From contig JAUCBJ010001358.1 in the NCBI GenBank assembly GCA_032718475.1, positions 1 to 48,078 of the forward strand: DNA of 48,078 nt, given 5' to 3'. Under the pieces are notes generated by a model. It made no database searches and had not been told where the DNA came from. It worked only from the letters and a program-made list of their open reading frames with translations. The DNA is from Nemertoderma westbladi (taxonomy: Eukaryota > Xenacoelomorpha > Nemertodermatida > Nemertodermatidae). The stretch's first letter is position 1. Each line of letters opens with the position of its first letter. The position numbers were made by a program, and so were the translations under genes. This document shows positions 1 to 9,347 of the stretch, piece by piece.

Positions 1-138
1 ACAAAGACGGATCTTCCTATGATGGACAAATTTGGTATTTTGGCAGACTTAAATAATTTTCCAGCTCTTAATGAAATGGTAATCAAGCAATGTCCTGGTT
101 CAAGTAAGGATGACATATGGATAATTTGCGCAAGGTGA
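1..138 (+). CDS. Possible 3' coding end or internal exon of a gene entering from the left
   Basis: One frame is open from the first base for 45 codons and ends in TGA at 136-138, with no methionine start in the window. The inferred peptide has ordinary composition and contains KFGILADLNNFPALNEM. I do not recognise the family. An AATAAA at 281-286 could be the polyadenylation signal. Alternatively, GCAAG|GTGAAT at about 134 could be a splice donor, making this an internal exon. The next 300 bases show no coding signal. The neighbouring gene, if any, lies outside the window. Confidence 0.3.
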   Translation, partial: TKTDLPMMDKFGILADLNNFPALNEMVIKQCPGSSKDDIWIICAR

Positions 139-459
139 ATTTTACTATTTAGCTACCTTTACACTGTGTTTTTGTTAGATAATTGCCTATAAAGGTTACA
201 TAAATATGTCATGACCGTCTCCGTATAAGAACCTTTTAACTTATCCTTTTATTTTGCATATTATGTAGCTTTAACATGGAAATAAAAATCATATGTAACC
301 TGCGGACCCATCCCCATCATAAGTTGAAACTGTGCATTTTAATAATATTGTTCCTACCATTTTACATATTATGATTTGTTTTTATTGTGTATATATATAT
401 ATACCTCTGTTTATATATATATATATATACAAAAATGTTCTTATCTCTCTCAATACCAA
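139..459. other. AT-rich non-coding stretch with TA microsatellites
   Basis: No gene is visible. It contains an AATAAA at 281-286 and two short (TA)n runs between about 391 and 430, just before the unclassified repeat copy that starts near 435-460. Confidence 0.5.
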
Positions 460-745
460 CCATACGTGTAGGTTTTCCTCAATTTTAAAATAATTATGGA
501 AAAATAATATTTTTATTTATTTTTTTGCATGTGTTTCGCCGGGATTTGGCTCATCAGCTACACTAACCCGTGCAGGACACATGTTAATCTAACTAACTAC
601 ACCAAAAACCAGCAAAACACACACACGCAAAAACAAAATAGGATTGCATTCCAGATCAAATACACAATCATTTCCTTAGCAACACTAAATAATTTTAAAT
701 AATTTTACTCTTGATAATTTTGGCCTAAGTACTAAAATTTCGTAC
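435..745 (-). repeat. Unclassified dispersed repeat R, minus-strand copy
   Basis: The reverse complement of this block reappears at about 4540-4730 and 4830-5190 with high identity. Shared words are GTTAGTGTAGCTGATGAG, AAATCCCGGCGAAACACATG and AACATGTGTCCTGCACGGG. This copy lacks about 130 bases present in the right-hand copies, those between the GAGGAAAACC word and the ATGGTTGGT word. It has no open frame. It lies left of the LINE at 788-4330, and the opposite-strand copies lie to its right, so the LINE sits inside an inverted pair of the same repeat. Confidence 0.65.
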
Positions 746-798
746 TAAAATAGGTAGTAAGTACTAAAATTCTGGCCTATTTTTCCATACTACTACTA

Positions 799-3700
799 CT
801 AGGTCGAGCGAACTCGGACAGTGGAAATGAGGTCCTTCCAGGCTTCCCGATTCTCCATAGTTGTCGCAATTTCGTTTCTCCCAAGTTCAGTATCCCTTTC
901 AAGTTGATCTATATATGTTATGGCCGGTCGTCCACGACTACGCTTTCCATGAGTTGGTTGCCAGAGAAGTAGATCTGGTATGACCTCGTCTTTACTTCGC
1001 CAGCAGTGCCCACTGAATCTTAATCTGCGTTCACGGAGGGTGGTTGATACAGGTGGTATTGTACCATAAAGCTCGGCGTTTGTCATGTGTTGTCTCCAGC
1101 TGATGTTTAGGGCTGCCCTTAGTAGTCTTGTGTAGCAACCATCAATTCGTTGTTCAAGTGATTTAGTCAGTGTCCAGGTCTCACCCCCGTATAAAAATAC
1201 ACTTTCCACTGTGGCTCGAAAGAACTTAGTCTTCAGGTGCCTGGAGAGATCTGATTTCCAGATGGTATCCATTTTTGATAGAGCTACCCAAGCCTTTGCT
1301 TTCCTAACTTCTATGTCCTTTTTGCTACTCTCTATCCATGATCCAAGGTACTGGAAGTCATCGACCTTCCTTAGTTGATTATTATCAATGGTTGTCAAGT
1401 TTCCATCAACATTAAAGTTCATGAATTCGGTCTTGGTAGCATTTATATGCAATCCAACCTCCTTAGCAGCCCTCTCCACTTTATTTAGTAGAAGCTGTGC
1501 ATCTGCTAGCGTATTAGAGAGCAGGGCGATGTCATCCGCAAAGTCGGTGTCTGTGACTGTAGATGCCGGATATCTACTACTTCTGCGTTCTTGAAGTGTG
1601 AATCCCAGATCTTCACCCTTTGTGGCCGTCCTCATTGCGTAATCCAGCACAATTACAAATAGTAATGGTGCTAATGTGTCACCTTGCAGTACGCCAGCCA
1701 GGATTGAGAAAAACTCAGTTTCACCATCTGGTGAGAGTACATGCGCTTCTGTGTCACAATATAACAATCCAATGCCAGCAACAATTACTTCTGGTATTCC
1801 ATAAGCTCTTAGGATTTCAAGCATTTTACCTCTATGGATGGAGTCGAATGCCTTCTTGAAGTCCACAAAAGTCATGACTGCGGGGAGATTCTTTGACTTA
1901 ATTCCTTCAATCAGTCTCTGTAGTGCAAGTATCTGAGCTATTGTTGTTCTACTTGGTCGAAATCCGTTTTGGCTCTTACGCAGTAGTTTCTCTATGTGAG
2001 GCCTAATCCTATATAGAATCATTTTATAGTATATTTAGGCAGCTACCACAAGCAGACAGATCCCACGATAGTTTGTTGGTATGCCGAGGTCTCCTTTCCC
2101 GGCTTTAGTTGACCTTTAGTCCAAATTGGTGGTGGCTTTTCCCCTTTTAACATCCGGTTGCAAACATTCAATAATGGTCTATTTAGCACTCCGGTTTTCC
2201 ATACCACCGCTGGGATTTCATCTAATCCACTCGCTTTATTATTGGACATGCTTTTAATGCTTCTTTGGAGTTCGGCAGGTGTGAAGTCCCCTGTTTCTAT
2301 AGGTAGTGTCTTGTCATATATTTTCCTTGTAGGGCTGACCTCGATGTTTGGTGGCTGCCCAAGCAAGTTGCTGAAGTGATTTTTCCACTTCCCAACACGT
2401 TCTTCAGGACTATCGGCTTTGAGGCGCCCCTTTGCACAACTTTTCCGACCAGATACCTCATTTACAGTTTGCCAGGTAAGTCTTGATTGTTGCTGTATGT
2501 GAGCAGTTGTAACTGCTTCAGTTTTATCCTGTATGTACTTTTCCTGGCTGATGTTGTAGGCCAATTTAAGATCGTCCTTAGCTTTCTCAACCTTGTTAAT
2601 GTTTTCGGTTGTTGGTTGTTCGGTTTTAACTTTGTAGGCTATCTTAAGATCTTCTCTCTTACAAGTAACCTCAGAGTTTTGCCATGGCACATACTGTTTT
2701 CGTTTAGGTTTCTGGGGGATATGCCTCTTAGCTGATTCTTTGTGGGCTGTTATTATATTCTGGTATATTGAATCGGTGGATTGGTCTTCATCCATTGACT
2801 GAAGTGCTTCAAAGCGGTTTTGAACTTCTACTGTATAAGCATCCTTTACAGCATTGTCAGTTCTGAGTTTCTCCCAGTCATAGTTGATTTGCTTGCTTGT
2901 CCTGGGTTTGCTGTCTCTCAAACTGAGTCTGATCTCTGCAGTCACAATTCTGTGGTCCGAACCAATTAGGTTGAACGAACTGTATGCCTCGCAGTTGATC
3001 ATGCTATTTCTCCACTTTTTGTTTATAAGGATGTAATCCAGTTGTGCTTTGGTTCCATTAGGGTATTGAAAGGTCCATAGCTTCCACTTACTCTTTTCGA
3101 ATGTGTTGTTTGTTGGTATCAATTCACATTCTTCCATTAGGTCTAAAAGTAAGTACCCATTTCTGTTAGAACTGGTGTTATAGGTGTAACCCTTGATGTC
3201 TTCTGGGCCAATTTGCGCATTCAGGTCACCAGCAATGACTTTAACATTGTGTTTCGGGATGTCCTTAATAAGTCCAGTCAGTTCTTCATAAAACTTGACT
3301 GCTTGTTCTGGCTCTGATGCATTGGATGGACTGTAGCAACATATAACTGTTGTCTTGGGATTCCCATCAAATGTTGCGATCATAACCCTGGAATTTATAG
3401 ATTCGATGTTGTTTAGGGTCTAAAGTGCAAATGGGCTTAGCAGAATTCCTACTCCACCAATTGATGCATTGGCCGAGTTTCTTACTGCTGAGCTTGTTAC
3501 TAAGTCCATCCATTTCCAATGCCATTGTACTTCATGGAAGTGTCTTCATGACAAATCCGATGTTCTTGGATGCAGATGATGTCGATGTAATATTCCATTG
3601 CCAGAGCGACCATGTCACCCTGTTTGCTCTGTGCTTTCAGCGTGTGTGCTTTCATTGTAGCAATCTTTAGTGTCTTTTTACATTTCAACAGGTTGGTTCT

Positions 3701-3832
3701 TCTTTCTTCTCTGTCTTCTGTTCCAGTAGCCAATTTATCGACCCCAGCCTGGTGTACCACTGAGGGACGCGGTCCTTGTTGACCCGGGCGACGACCGAGC
3801 CGGTATTTCTCCTGGAGGGTTCTCATACTCAT
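799..3832 (-). pseudogene. LINE ORF2: endonuclease plus reverse transcriptase, frameshifted
   Basis: Three minus-strand frame segments together make one protein. 3832-3500 carries the start of the endonuclease (IICIQEHR). 3383-2043 carries GDLNAQIG, LDYILIN and SDHRIV, followed by the linker. 2022-799 carries the reverse transcriptase: QNGFRPSRTT, TFVDFKKAFDS, GVLQGDTLAP, FADDIALLS and YLGSWIES. All endonuclease catalytic signatures and the reverse transcriptase Asp pair are present. Breaks lie near 3500-3383 and 2043-2022, so no full-length protein can be made. The family function is target-primed reverse transcription. The C-terminal part keeps the HCWR motif typical of this clade. Confidence 0.85.
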
Positions 3833-3897
3833 ATCTTTCAGTTGCGGGAGTAAACCGCTTGTGGTCGCAACTCCTACAAGCGTCTTCGCAGTAGGTC

Positions 3898-3968
3898 GCC
3901 GTTGGTTGATTACCTTCCGCCGACCTTGTCAGCATGTCTGTCTAGCCGTTGGTTGATTACCTTCCGCC
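3898..3968 (-). repeat. 24-bp direct repeat in the LINE 5' leader
   Basis: A 24-base word beginning GCCGTTGGTTGATTACC occurs at 3898-3921 and again, identical, at 3945-3968, a period of 47 bases. It lies upstream of the LINE endonuclease frame, so it may be a leader or promoter duplication. Confidence 0.7.
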
Positions 3969-4170
3969 TATCCATGGCTTACAGCCCTGCTGCCGACTGT
4001 AGGGGTCCATTTGTTACACCCTGAACCAAGTGTGCCTCCTGGGTTAGGTTACCTAACACCGGTAGAGGAGCATCCAGTATAGCCAGGGCGGGGCTTGTAT
4101 CATGTCTAATGCAGATGCGTATCAAGCCTTTGCCTTCAATGGTGCCCTAGGCGCTATAGCCCTCAATGAC

Positions 4171-4219
4171 TTATTTAGTTGACGGGGCTGAACCAACCCA
4201 CTCTTGATCAACTAAATAA
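4171..4219 (-). other. 12-bp perfect stem hairpin in the LINE 5' leader
   Basis: TTATTTAGTTGA at 4171-4182 is the exact reverse complement of TCAACTAAATAA at 4208-4219, leaving a 25-base loop. It lies in the presumed 5' untranslated leader of the minus-strand LINE, about 340 bases before its coding frame. A structural role in the LINE RNA is inference. Confidence 0.6.
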
Positions 4220-4389
4220 TGAATAGGCTATGCTTATCGGGCCTGCCCTGCCCTACTGGGCTGACAGCTACAGATAGTACCACATTACTGCCATAGTGGT
4301 AGCAGGATCTGGGGACCTGACCTGACCTGAATAGTAAATATATAGTAAATATGAATGAAGAAGATTTTATTTAATAGTAGTAGTACTAA

Positions 4390-4575
4390 CTGCACCAAAA
4401 ACCAGCAAAACACACACACGCAAAAACAAAAGGAACCCTTCAGTATTGTTTTAAAAAGGGTTTCCTCAATTTTTGCATAATTATTTTAAAATTGAGGAAA
4501 CCCTTTTTAGAACAATACTGAAGGGTTTCTTTTGTTTTTGCGTGTGTGTGTTTTGCTGGTTTTTGGTGTAGTTAG
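4390..4575. repeat. Long near-perfect palindrome (about 85-bp arms)
   Basis: The sequence from about 4391 to 4475 reads as the reverse complement of about 4488 to 4573, with two or three mismatches and a spacer of about 12 bases (GCATAATTATTT). The arms include CAAAAACCAGCAAAACACAC and its complement. The right arm merges into repeat R. The structure looks like a head-to-head junction of two R copies. Confidence 0.8.
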
Positions 4576-5190
4576 TTAGATTAACATGTGTCCTGCACGG
4601 GTTAGTGTAGCTGATGAGCTAAATCCCGGCGAAACACATGCAAAAAATAAATAAAAATATTATTTTTCCATAATTACTCTAAAATTGAGGAAAACCTTTT
4701 TAGAACAATACTGAAGGGTTGCGTTAAACCCGAAAATGTTCAGAAAATAGTAGCGATTTTTAAGTGACTGAGTGGTTTATATATATTTTTTGAGAAAATA
4801 TAATTTAATGTAATTTTTTATTGGTAAACCACCTGACACACATATGGTTGGTGTTGAGAGAGATAGGAAAAATTTTGTAAAGATAAATCCCAACCAATTT
4901 AGTACTTAGGCCAAAATTAGCAAGAGAAAATCATCAGTTAAAATTATTTAGTGTTGCTAAGGAAATGATTGTGTATTTGATCTGGAATGCAATACTATTT
5001 TGTTTTAGCGGGTGTGTGTTTTGCTGGTTTTTGGTGTAGTTAGTTAGATTAACATGTGTCCTGCACGGGTTAGTGTAGCTGATGAGCCAAATCCCGGCGA
5101 AACACATGCAAAAAATAAATAAAAATATTATTTTTCCATAATTATTTTAAAATTGAGGAAAACTTTTTAGAACAATACTGAAGGGTTGCG
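4540..5190 (+). repeat. Tandem copies of repeat R, period about 468 bp
   Basis: TTTTGCTGGTTTTTGGTGTA occurs at 4551 and again at 5019, and both are followed by the same approximately 170-base sequence (ACATGTGTCCTGCACGGG ... AAATATTATTTTTCC). The two units differ by scattered substitutions and small indels. Both run opposite to the copy at 435-745. No protein frame is present. It could be a non-autonomous element or LTR-like block; the class is not determined. Confidence 0.75.
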
Positions 5191-5293
5191 TTAAAGCCGA
5201 AAATTATCAAATAAATCCTTAATGAATGAATGATGTCACAATCAGTATGATGTATTTATGAGGGAATGAGGGAGAGTTGTTTATGTAGTGTGC

Positions 5294-5664
5294 GTGCTGG
5301 GTGCTGGGTGCTGCGTGCTGGGTGCTGCGTGCTGGGTGCTGCGTGCTGGGTGCTGCGTGCTGGGTGCTGCGTGCTGGGTGCTGGGTGCTGCGTGCTGGGT
5401 GCTGGGTGCTGGGTGCTGCGTGCTGGGTGCTGCGTGCTGGGTGCTGGGTGCTGCGTGCTGGGTGCTGCGTGCTGGGTGCTGCGTGCTGCGTGCTGGGTGC
5501 TGGGTGCTGCGTGCTGGGTGCTGCGTGCTGGGTGCTGGGTGCTGCGTGCTGGGTGCTGGGTGCTGCGTGCTGGGTGCTGCGTGCTGCGTGCTGGGTGCTG
5601 CGTGCTGGGTGCTGCGTGCTGGGTGCTGCGTGCTGGGTGCTGCGTGCTGGGTGCTGGGTGCTGG
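5294..5664. repeat. Minisatellite: 53 uninterrupted heptamers GTGCTG(G/C)
   Basis: The array is exactly 371 bases, 53 units of 7. Every unit is GTGCTGG or GTGCTGC with no other substitution or indel. The order of the two types is irregular, though strings of the two types recur, and CC pairs are rare. Because 7 is not a multiple of 3, all three plus frames and one minus frame stay open through the array, giving cysteine/tryptophan/leucine-rich open frames that should not be read as genes. Confidence 0.95.
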
Positions 5665-5734
5665 GTGCATGCTCATGCGTCAGACATCATTACCTTCCCG
5701 CTTCCCAGTTATTTTAAATTTCTATGAATCTCAG

Positions 5735-5818
5735 GTAGAAGCGAAAACAATATCAGGATCCGACCCACCGATTATTGTAGCTGATGTTGCAGAGGATATC
5801 CCTTCAGATAGTCTGTGA
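5735..5818 (+). CDS. Possible terminal exon fragment
   Basis: After a candidate acceptor (CTATGAATCTCAG ending at 5734) a frame runs 27 codons to TGA, with normal composition (DPPIIVADVAEDIPSDSL at the end). It is also continuous with the minisatellite frame to the left, so the openness alone proves little. No family is recognised and no upstream exon was found. Confidence 0.2.
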   Translation, partial: VEAKTISGSDPPIIVADVAEDIPSDSL

Positions 5819-6956
5819 TTGACAGGAATTTAGGTATATAGAGAATCCTAAAAGTTTTGTTTGGAACTTATTTTGGAAATAATGATCTAATATTTCTTAA
5901 TATATTCTATTAAACGCTCCTGACTTAAAATGGGTAATTTTTCTTTGCGTCAAATGAAAATATATTAGTTATTAATATATCGTATATTAATATATTAGTT
6001 TGATCCAAGAATCTATTCTATAAACCCCATAATTTTACGTAATATGGCCACTACCTGGTGAACTGCAATAATTAATGCAAAAGTAAAATTCTTTATTCTT
6101 AAATTGTAAATTTTTGATCAAATATACTCCTAAATCATGAGAAAATTTAGTACTTTGGTATTAGTATTAGTAATTTAGTAATTTGAGTACTTTTTTTACC
6201 CTAGGGGAAAAAAATAACCTCATATAGTATTGCATTGATTTGATTTTTACTTGGGTTGAAAGAGCATCGAAGTAGGAAAGGTTTGCAAGTAATTGGAGCA
6301 AAATATAAACACAAACTGAAAAGTTATTGCAACTTTAGTGTATGAAAGGCGAACTCCAAAACGGAACTCAATATCTAATATTGGTTTGTGTAGTTAAGCG
6401 GCTCTCTAGTTACTTAATAAATATTTAACATTGAATTGAGTAAGGTAGCAGCTTCAAGGCGTCCTAAACTATAGTTTAGGACGCCTTTGGGCAGCATGAA
6501 GGAGTTGAAGAGTACAATATTGGAATGGTAGTAACTATGGAAGCGCAAATTATTTTTCCCTCAATTTCTTTTGTAACACTATTATTACGTTCTATCTCTT
6601 ATTAAAGAATTTAGCAAAAAAGGTACAAATTTAAGAAGAATATTACGTATTAATTGGGGAAAAACTTAGAACATGTTGATCACTATTCTCGAGGCATTAT
6701 ATTTACTGAGCGCCACCAGCGAGGTTTTAATGAGAAAAAAGTTATAATTTTTTCCCAAGTAATAAATTGTTACGAATTATATTTATTTATTTATAAAGCA
6801 CGTTAAAAGCAAAAAACCTTGCAGTTAAGTGTGTTAGTACCAAAGTATTTAAAACACTAAAAAGCAACAAGAGAGAGGTGTGTAAGGAAGATTAAGAGAT
6901 AGGTCTGTAAGGAAGATTAAGAGAGAGGTCTGTAAGGAAGATAACTAACCACTGGG
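5819..6956. other. Non-coding AT-rich stretch with small repeats
   Basis: No gene is visible. It holds a perfect 32-base palindrome (listed separately), several TTAATATATT duplications near 5960-6000, and three tandem copies of a unit resembling GGTCTGTAAGGAAGATTAAG between about 6875 and 6945. Confidence 0.5.
6456..6487. repeat. Perfect 32-bp palindrome
   Basis: AAGGCGTCCTAAACTA (6456-6471) is followed at once by its exact reverse complement TAGTTTAGGACGCCTT (6472-6487). There is no loop. It is GC-richer than its surroundings and is not part of any recognised element. Confidence 0.9.
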
Positions 6957-7027
6957 AAGCAGCACCACAAACTTACGCCAATCACGTTTCTGCTGGTTGA
7001 TAGTGGGCTTGCGTGTTTGAATGTAAT
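6957..7027 (-). mobile_element. Penelope-like element, detached C-terminal fragment
   Basis: The reverse complement matches the end of the plus-strand Penelope-like copy at about 10290-10350 (peptide words KPTINQQKRDWRKF here, KPAINKQKRDWRKF there). The preceding part of this copy lies at 9348-9780, so the two pieces are one element split by the LINE at 7028-9347. Confidence 0.75.
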
Positions 7028-7238
7028 CCAAACACACATGCTAATCCAACATGGTAAGACAGGCAGAGCAGTTAACTAGTTAACCAGTTATCTGTTCTTT
7101 TCTTGGACACAGTGGTACTAATACTGGTACTTGGGTAGGCCTAACTGGCTGGAACAAACTGTACAGCTGTACTGCTCTATTGAATAATTGATGTGTTTAA
7201 TACGCATATATATATAGTATAAAGAAAACGTCAAACGT

Positions 7239-8200
7239 GTGATAATGCCAAAATGCGTTGATTGTAGTACTGCATTCTCAAAGCTCTCTCAAAATGGTTT
7301 ATGTTCGAAATTTCGTGATGCCCGTTTGACTACACCCCCTAGTCAAACCACCGGAAATAGATGCTCACCCTACTCAGCCGAACCCAATCTTCAAGTTAAT
7401 CCTAATGTAAAGCGTTGTTCCAACTCATTGCAGACCTCAGCTTACTTCCCTGATGAGGAAAGCCGTGTTAAATCGCACAGTGATAACGATAATAATAGTG
7501 TGGATAAGATAAAGAAGACAATGCCGTTACTCATTCGGCATTCGCCCCCCCCCCCCCCCCCCCCCCCCCCTGGGAGAAGCTGTTATCAGGCCAACAGTGT
7601 ATTTAATATAGCTTATCCGATGTAAATAAACAGATCTCCTAACATATCTGTGCTATCTGTGCTAGCCGATCTAACAAATCGCCTTATTGGAGTCGAATTG
7701 GAGAATATGCAACTGCGTAAAGAAGTCTTTGGTATCTAGTTAAACAAACAACAACCGATTCCAAAATCATGATGCTAGAAAACGAAAACAGTGAGATTCG
7801 AAGAGAGAATGCTGAACTATAAAAACTGTTTGTGCGCAACAACAGCGGTTTTGTGAATCAGTCGATCGCTCTGTCGAGAAATCTTAATATCCTGGGTGTT
7901 TCAGAAGAGGAGAATATTGGATTAGCTGCGAATGATAAGGACAAATGTTATGTTATCTTTAACAGAATTTGTTGCCCAATGGATGTTTGCGCTCTGTATC
8001 GAATCGGGAATAATAAAACTGCCAATACACGTTCAATCCTTGTTTCTCTGGGACCAACAGATGATAGGAAGAAAATCCTAGAATCATCCAAATCTTTAAA
8101 AGGTTCCAGCGACCGTCAACACGAAAAAATATATATATAACCTGACATTCATCCAGTGATCCGGAAGGAGTAAGGGAGGATTAAAAAGAGGGAGGAAGAG
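7239..8200 (+). pseudogene. LINE ORF1 (nucleic-acid-binding protein), broken
   Basis: The first frame (7239-7625) starts near MPKCVDCSTAFSKL and ends after a 26-base C run that would encode polyproline. A second segment (7832-8140) carries ILGVSEEEN, CALYRIGNNKTANTRSI and DRKKILESSKSLKGSS. This is the RRM-like to C-terminal signature of L2/CR1 ORF1 proteins, followed in another frame by IHPVIRKE and RIKKREEEEKRK. Heptad-like ELENMQLRKEV and ENENSEIRRENAEL words between them suggest the coiled coil. Stops and frame changes near 7737-7820 and 8138 make it non-functional. Confidence 0.7.
7545..7570 (+). repeat. Poly-C tract of 26 bases
   Basis: An unbroken run of 26 C inside the first ORF1 segment. 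Long mononucleotide runs are often miscounted, so the frame downstream may not be reliable. Confidence 0.9.
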
Positions 8201-8330
8201 GAGAAAAGAAAACCCTGTAATCAGGGTTGTTCTATTTGTTATTCTCACAAACACCGGTCCCTCTTCCGCAACGGTGTAGAAATTTACTTCTTTCGGCCTT
8301 CTTTTTTAGGGACAGCACACATAAACCAAC

Positions 8331-8420
8331 AGACCAATTAAGAATATGCTCCTGGAATATAAATGGATGGATTATGGATAAAACTGATTGTGTATATTGA
8401 TTGTGGAAACCTGACAATGA
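8331..8420 (+). pseudogene. Start of LINE ORF2 endonuclease, truncated
   Basis: The frame LRICSWNINGWIMDKTD matches the conserved first strand of the LINE apurinic endonuclease (the SWNING motif). It meets TGA within about 20 codons and then jumps directly to reverse transcriptase sequence at 8421, so almost the whole endonuclease is deleted. Confidence 0.65.
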
Positions 8421-8610
8421 GCAAGCTGGAGCTCAGCGTAACCGAAGCCGCTTTGAATATATTATTGCATTGCGTCTGATAATCGATTTTGCCAGGAAAA
8501 CAAAGTATAAATTATGCAAGCTGGAGCTCAGCGTAACCGAAGCCGCTTTGAATATATTATTGCATTGCGTCTGATAATCGATTTTGCCAGGAAAACAAAG
8601 TATAAATTAT
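8421..8610 (+). repeat. 95-bp tandem duplication of a reverse transcriptase segment
   Basis: 8421-8515 and 8516-8610 are essentially identical, both starting GCAAGCTGGAGCTCAGCG. The unit encodes the QAGAQRNRSRFEYIIALRL part of the reverse transcriptase, equivalent to QAGGQKGRSCIEQILTLRL in the minus-strand LINE at about 13460. Ninety-five is not a multiple of three, so the duplication itself shifts frame. Confidence 0.9.
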
Positions 8611-8790
8611 TCGTTGTTTATGTCGAGTGTGCTCCTGCAATGGAACCGACATACAGGACGAAAATCATGTACCGGTATTGTTTTACTGTCATAAAACAGA
8701 GAATGTCAGATTAAAACATCACATCAATTTCTTCCACTCACTAGACGACTTAGATAGCTTGACCAATAATTTACACGACTTATTTACACG
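8514..8790 (+). pseudogene. LINE reverse transcriptase fragment joined to C-terminal zinc-like end
   Basis: The frame from 8514 gives ALRLIIDFARKTKYKLFVVY, reaching the first Asp region of reverse transcriptase. It then continues (with a frame change) into NGTDIQDENHV and HKTENVRLKHHINFFHSL, which resembles the C-terminal CxC...H...C end of ORF2, compare CRCDNESIQDEKHIGLTC at about 12000. The catalytic palm and thumb are deleted. It is a non-coding remnant. Confidence 0.6.
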
Positions 8791-8943
8791 TTCGTAGGGC
8801 CTTCGCGTAGCACGAGGTCAAATTAAACAGAGTCTATGCTCACCTTACTTCGTGGCTCGCCCCACATTGTTGTTGAGATATAAAATAACTTTTTCCTAAA
8901 GTTTTTTTACTAGTTGAAGCCAAATATTGCATTTGTTGGTCAC

Positions 8944-9170
8944 TTCAAACCTAACTATCGGTTATATTTATTTATCTATTTATATTGTATGCATAATCAT
9001 TCTTGAACATTATCGTATTATAGTTATTTATTTAGAAACCTATGTAGTATTTGACCTAATATTCGTCTCAAACCTAACTAACAGTTACTGTATATTTATT
9101 TATTTATATTGTGAGTAAAATCATTCGTGAACATTATCGTATTATAGTTATTTATTTAGTAATCTATATT
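8944..9170 (+). repeat. Imperfect tandem duplication (about 124 bp) in LINE 3' region
   Basis: TCAAACCTAACTA at 8944 and 9068 begins two similar blocks ending GAACATTATCGTATTATAG, followed by TTATTTATTTAG. Both precede the LINE tail. Confidence 0.75.
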
Positions 9171-9347
9171 AATAGTGTAGTAGTATTAGTATCTATATTA
9201 ATCATGCAATAAATAATTATTTACTAACGTTTATTCATACACCATTATTGTGTCTTTATAAAGTGTCTCATTTATATTTGATGGTCATGTGTGCGCTATC
9301 TCATAACTGTTATTCTTAATGACAATAAACTAACTAACTAACTAATA

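Larger units (their letters stand above)
788..4330 (-). mobile_element. RTE-like non-LTR retrotransposon (LINE), near full length, inactivated
   Basis: On the minus strand the element reads: a GC-richer 5' leader (about 4330-3840), an apurinic-type endonuclease domain, a linker, a reverse transcriptase and a 3' tail of TAG units (788-800 as CTACTACTAC). There is no RNase H domain, which fits RTE-type LINEs often annotated as craniofacial development protein 2-like. The coding region is broken by at least two frame changes. A second, 5'-truncated copy of the same family lies at 19667-20496, and a remnant of only about 60 bases lies at 24853-24912. I found no convincing target duplication around this copy. 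Confidence 0.85.
7028..9347 (+). mobile_element. CR1/L2-like LINE with internal deletion, nested in a Penelope-like element
   Basis: In order: a 5' leader, an ORF1 with a coiled-coil/RNA-binding signature (7239-8200), the first codons of an endonuclease, a duplicated piece of reverse transcriptase, the zinc-like C-terminal end, a 3' untranslated region with a duplication of about 124 bases, and a (CTAA)n tail ending near 9347. Most of the endonuclease and reverse transcriptase is missing. Left flank TGTAAT and right flank TAATACATTT rejoin to the sequence found uninterrupted in the other Penelope copy, with at most TAAT duplicated. Little or no target duplication is usual for CR1/L2-type LINEs. 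Confidence 0.75.

Noticed and set aside
5266-5818. Long Cys/Trp/Leu-rich open frames on the plus strand and a Pro/Ser/Thr/Gln/His-rich one on the minus strand
   Set aside because: They are read through a stop-free 7-bp minisatellite whose period rotates all frames. There is no independent evidence of translation.
7239-7625. Free-standing small proline-rich protein
   Set aside because: The downstream sequence carries the rest of a LINE ORF1 and endonuclease start, so this is the ORF1 N-terminus. The polyproline is the poly-C tract.
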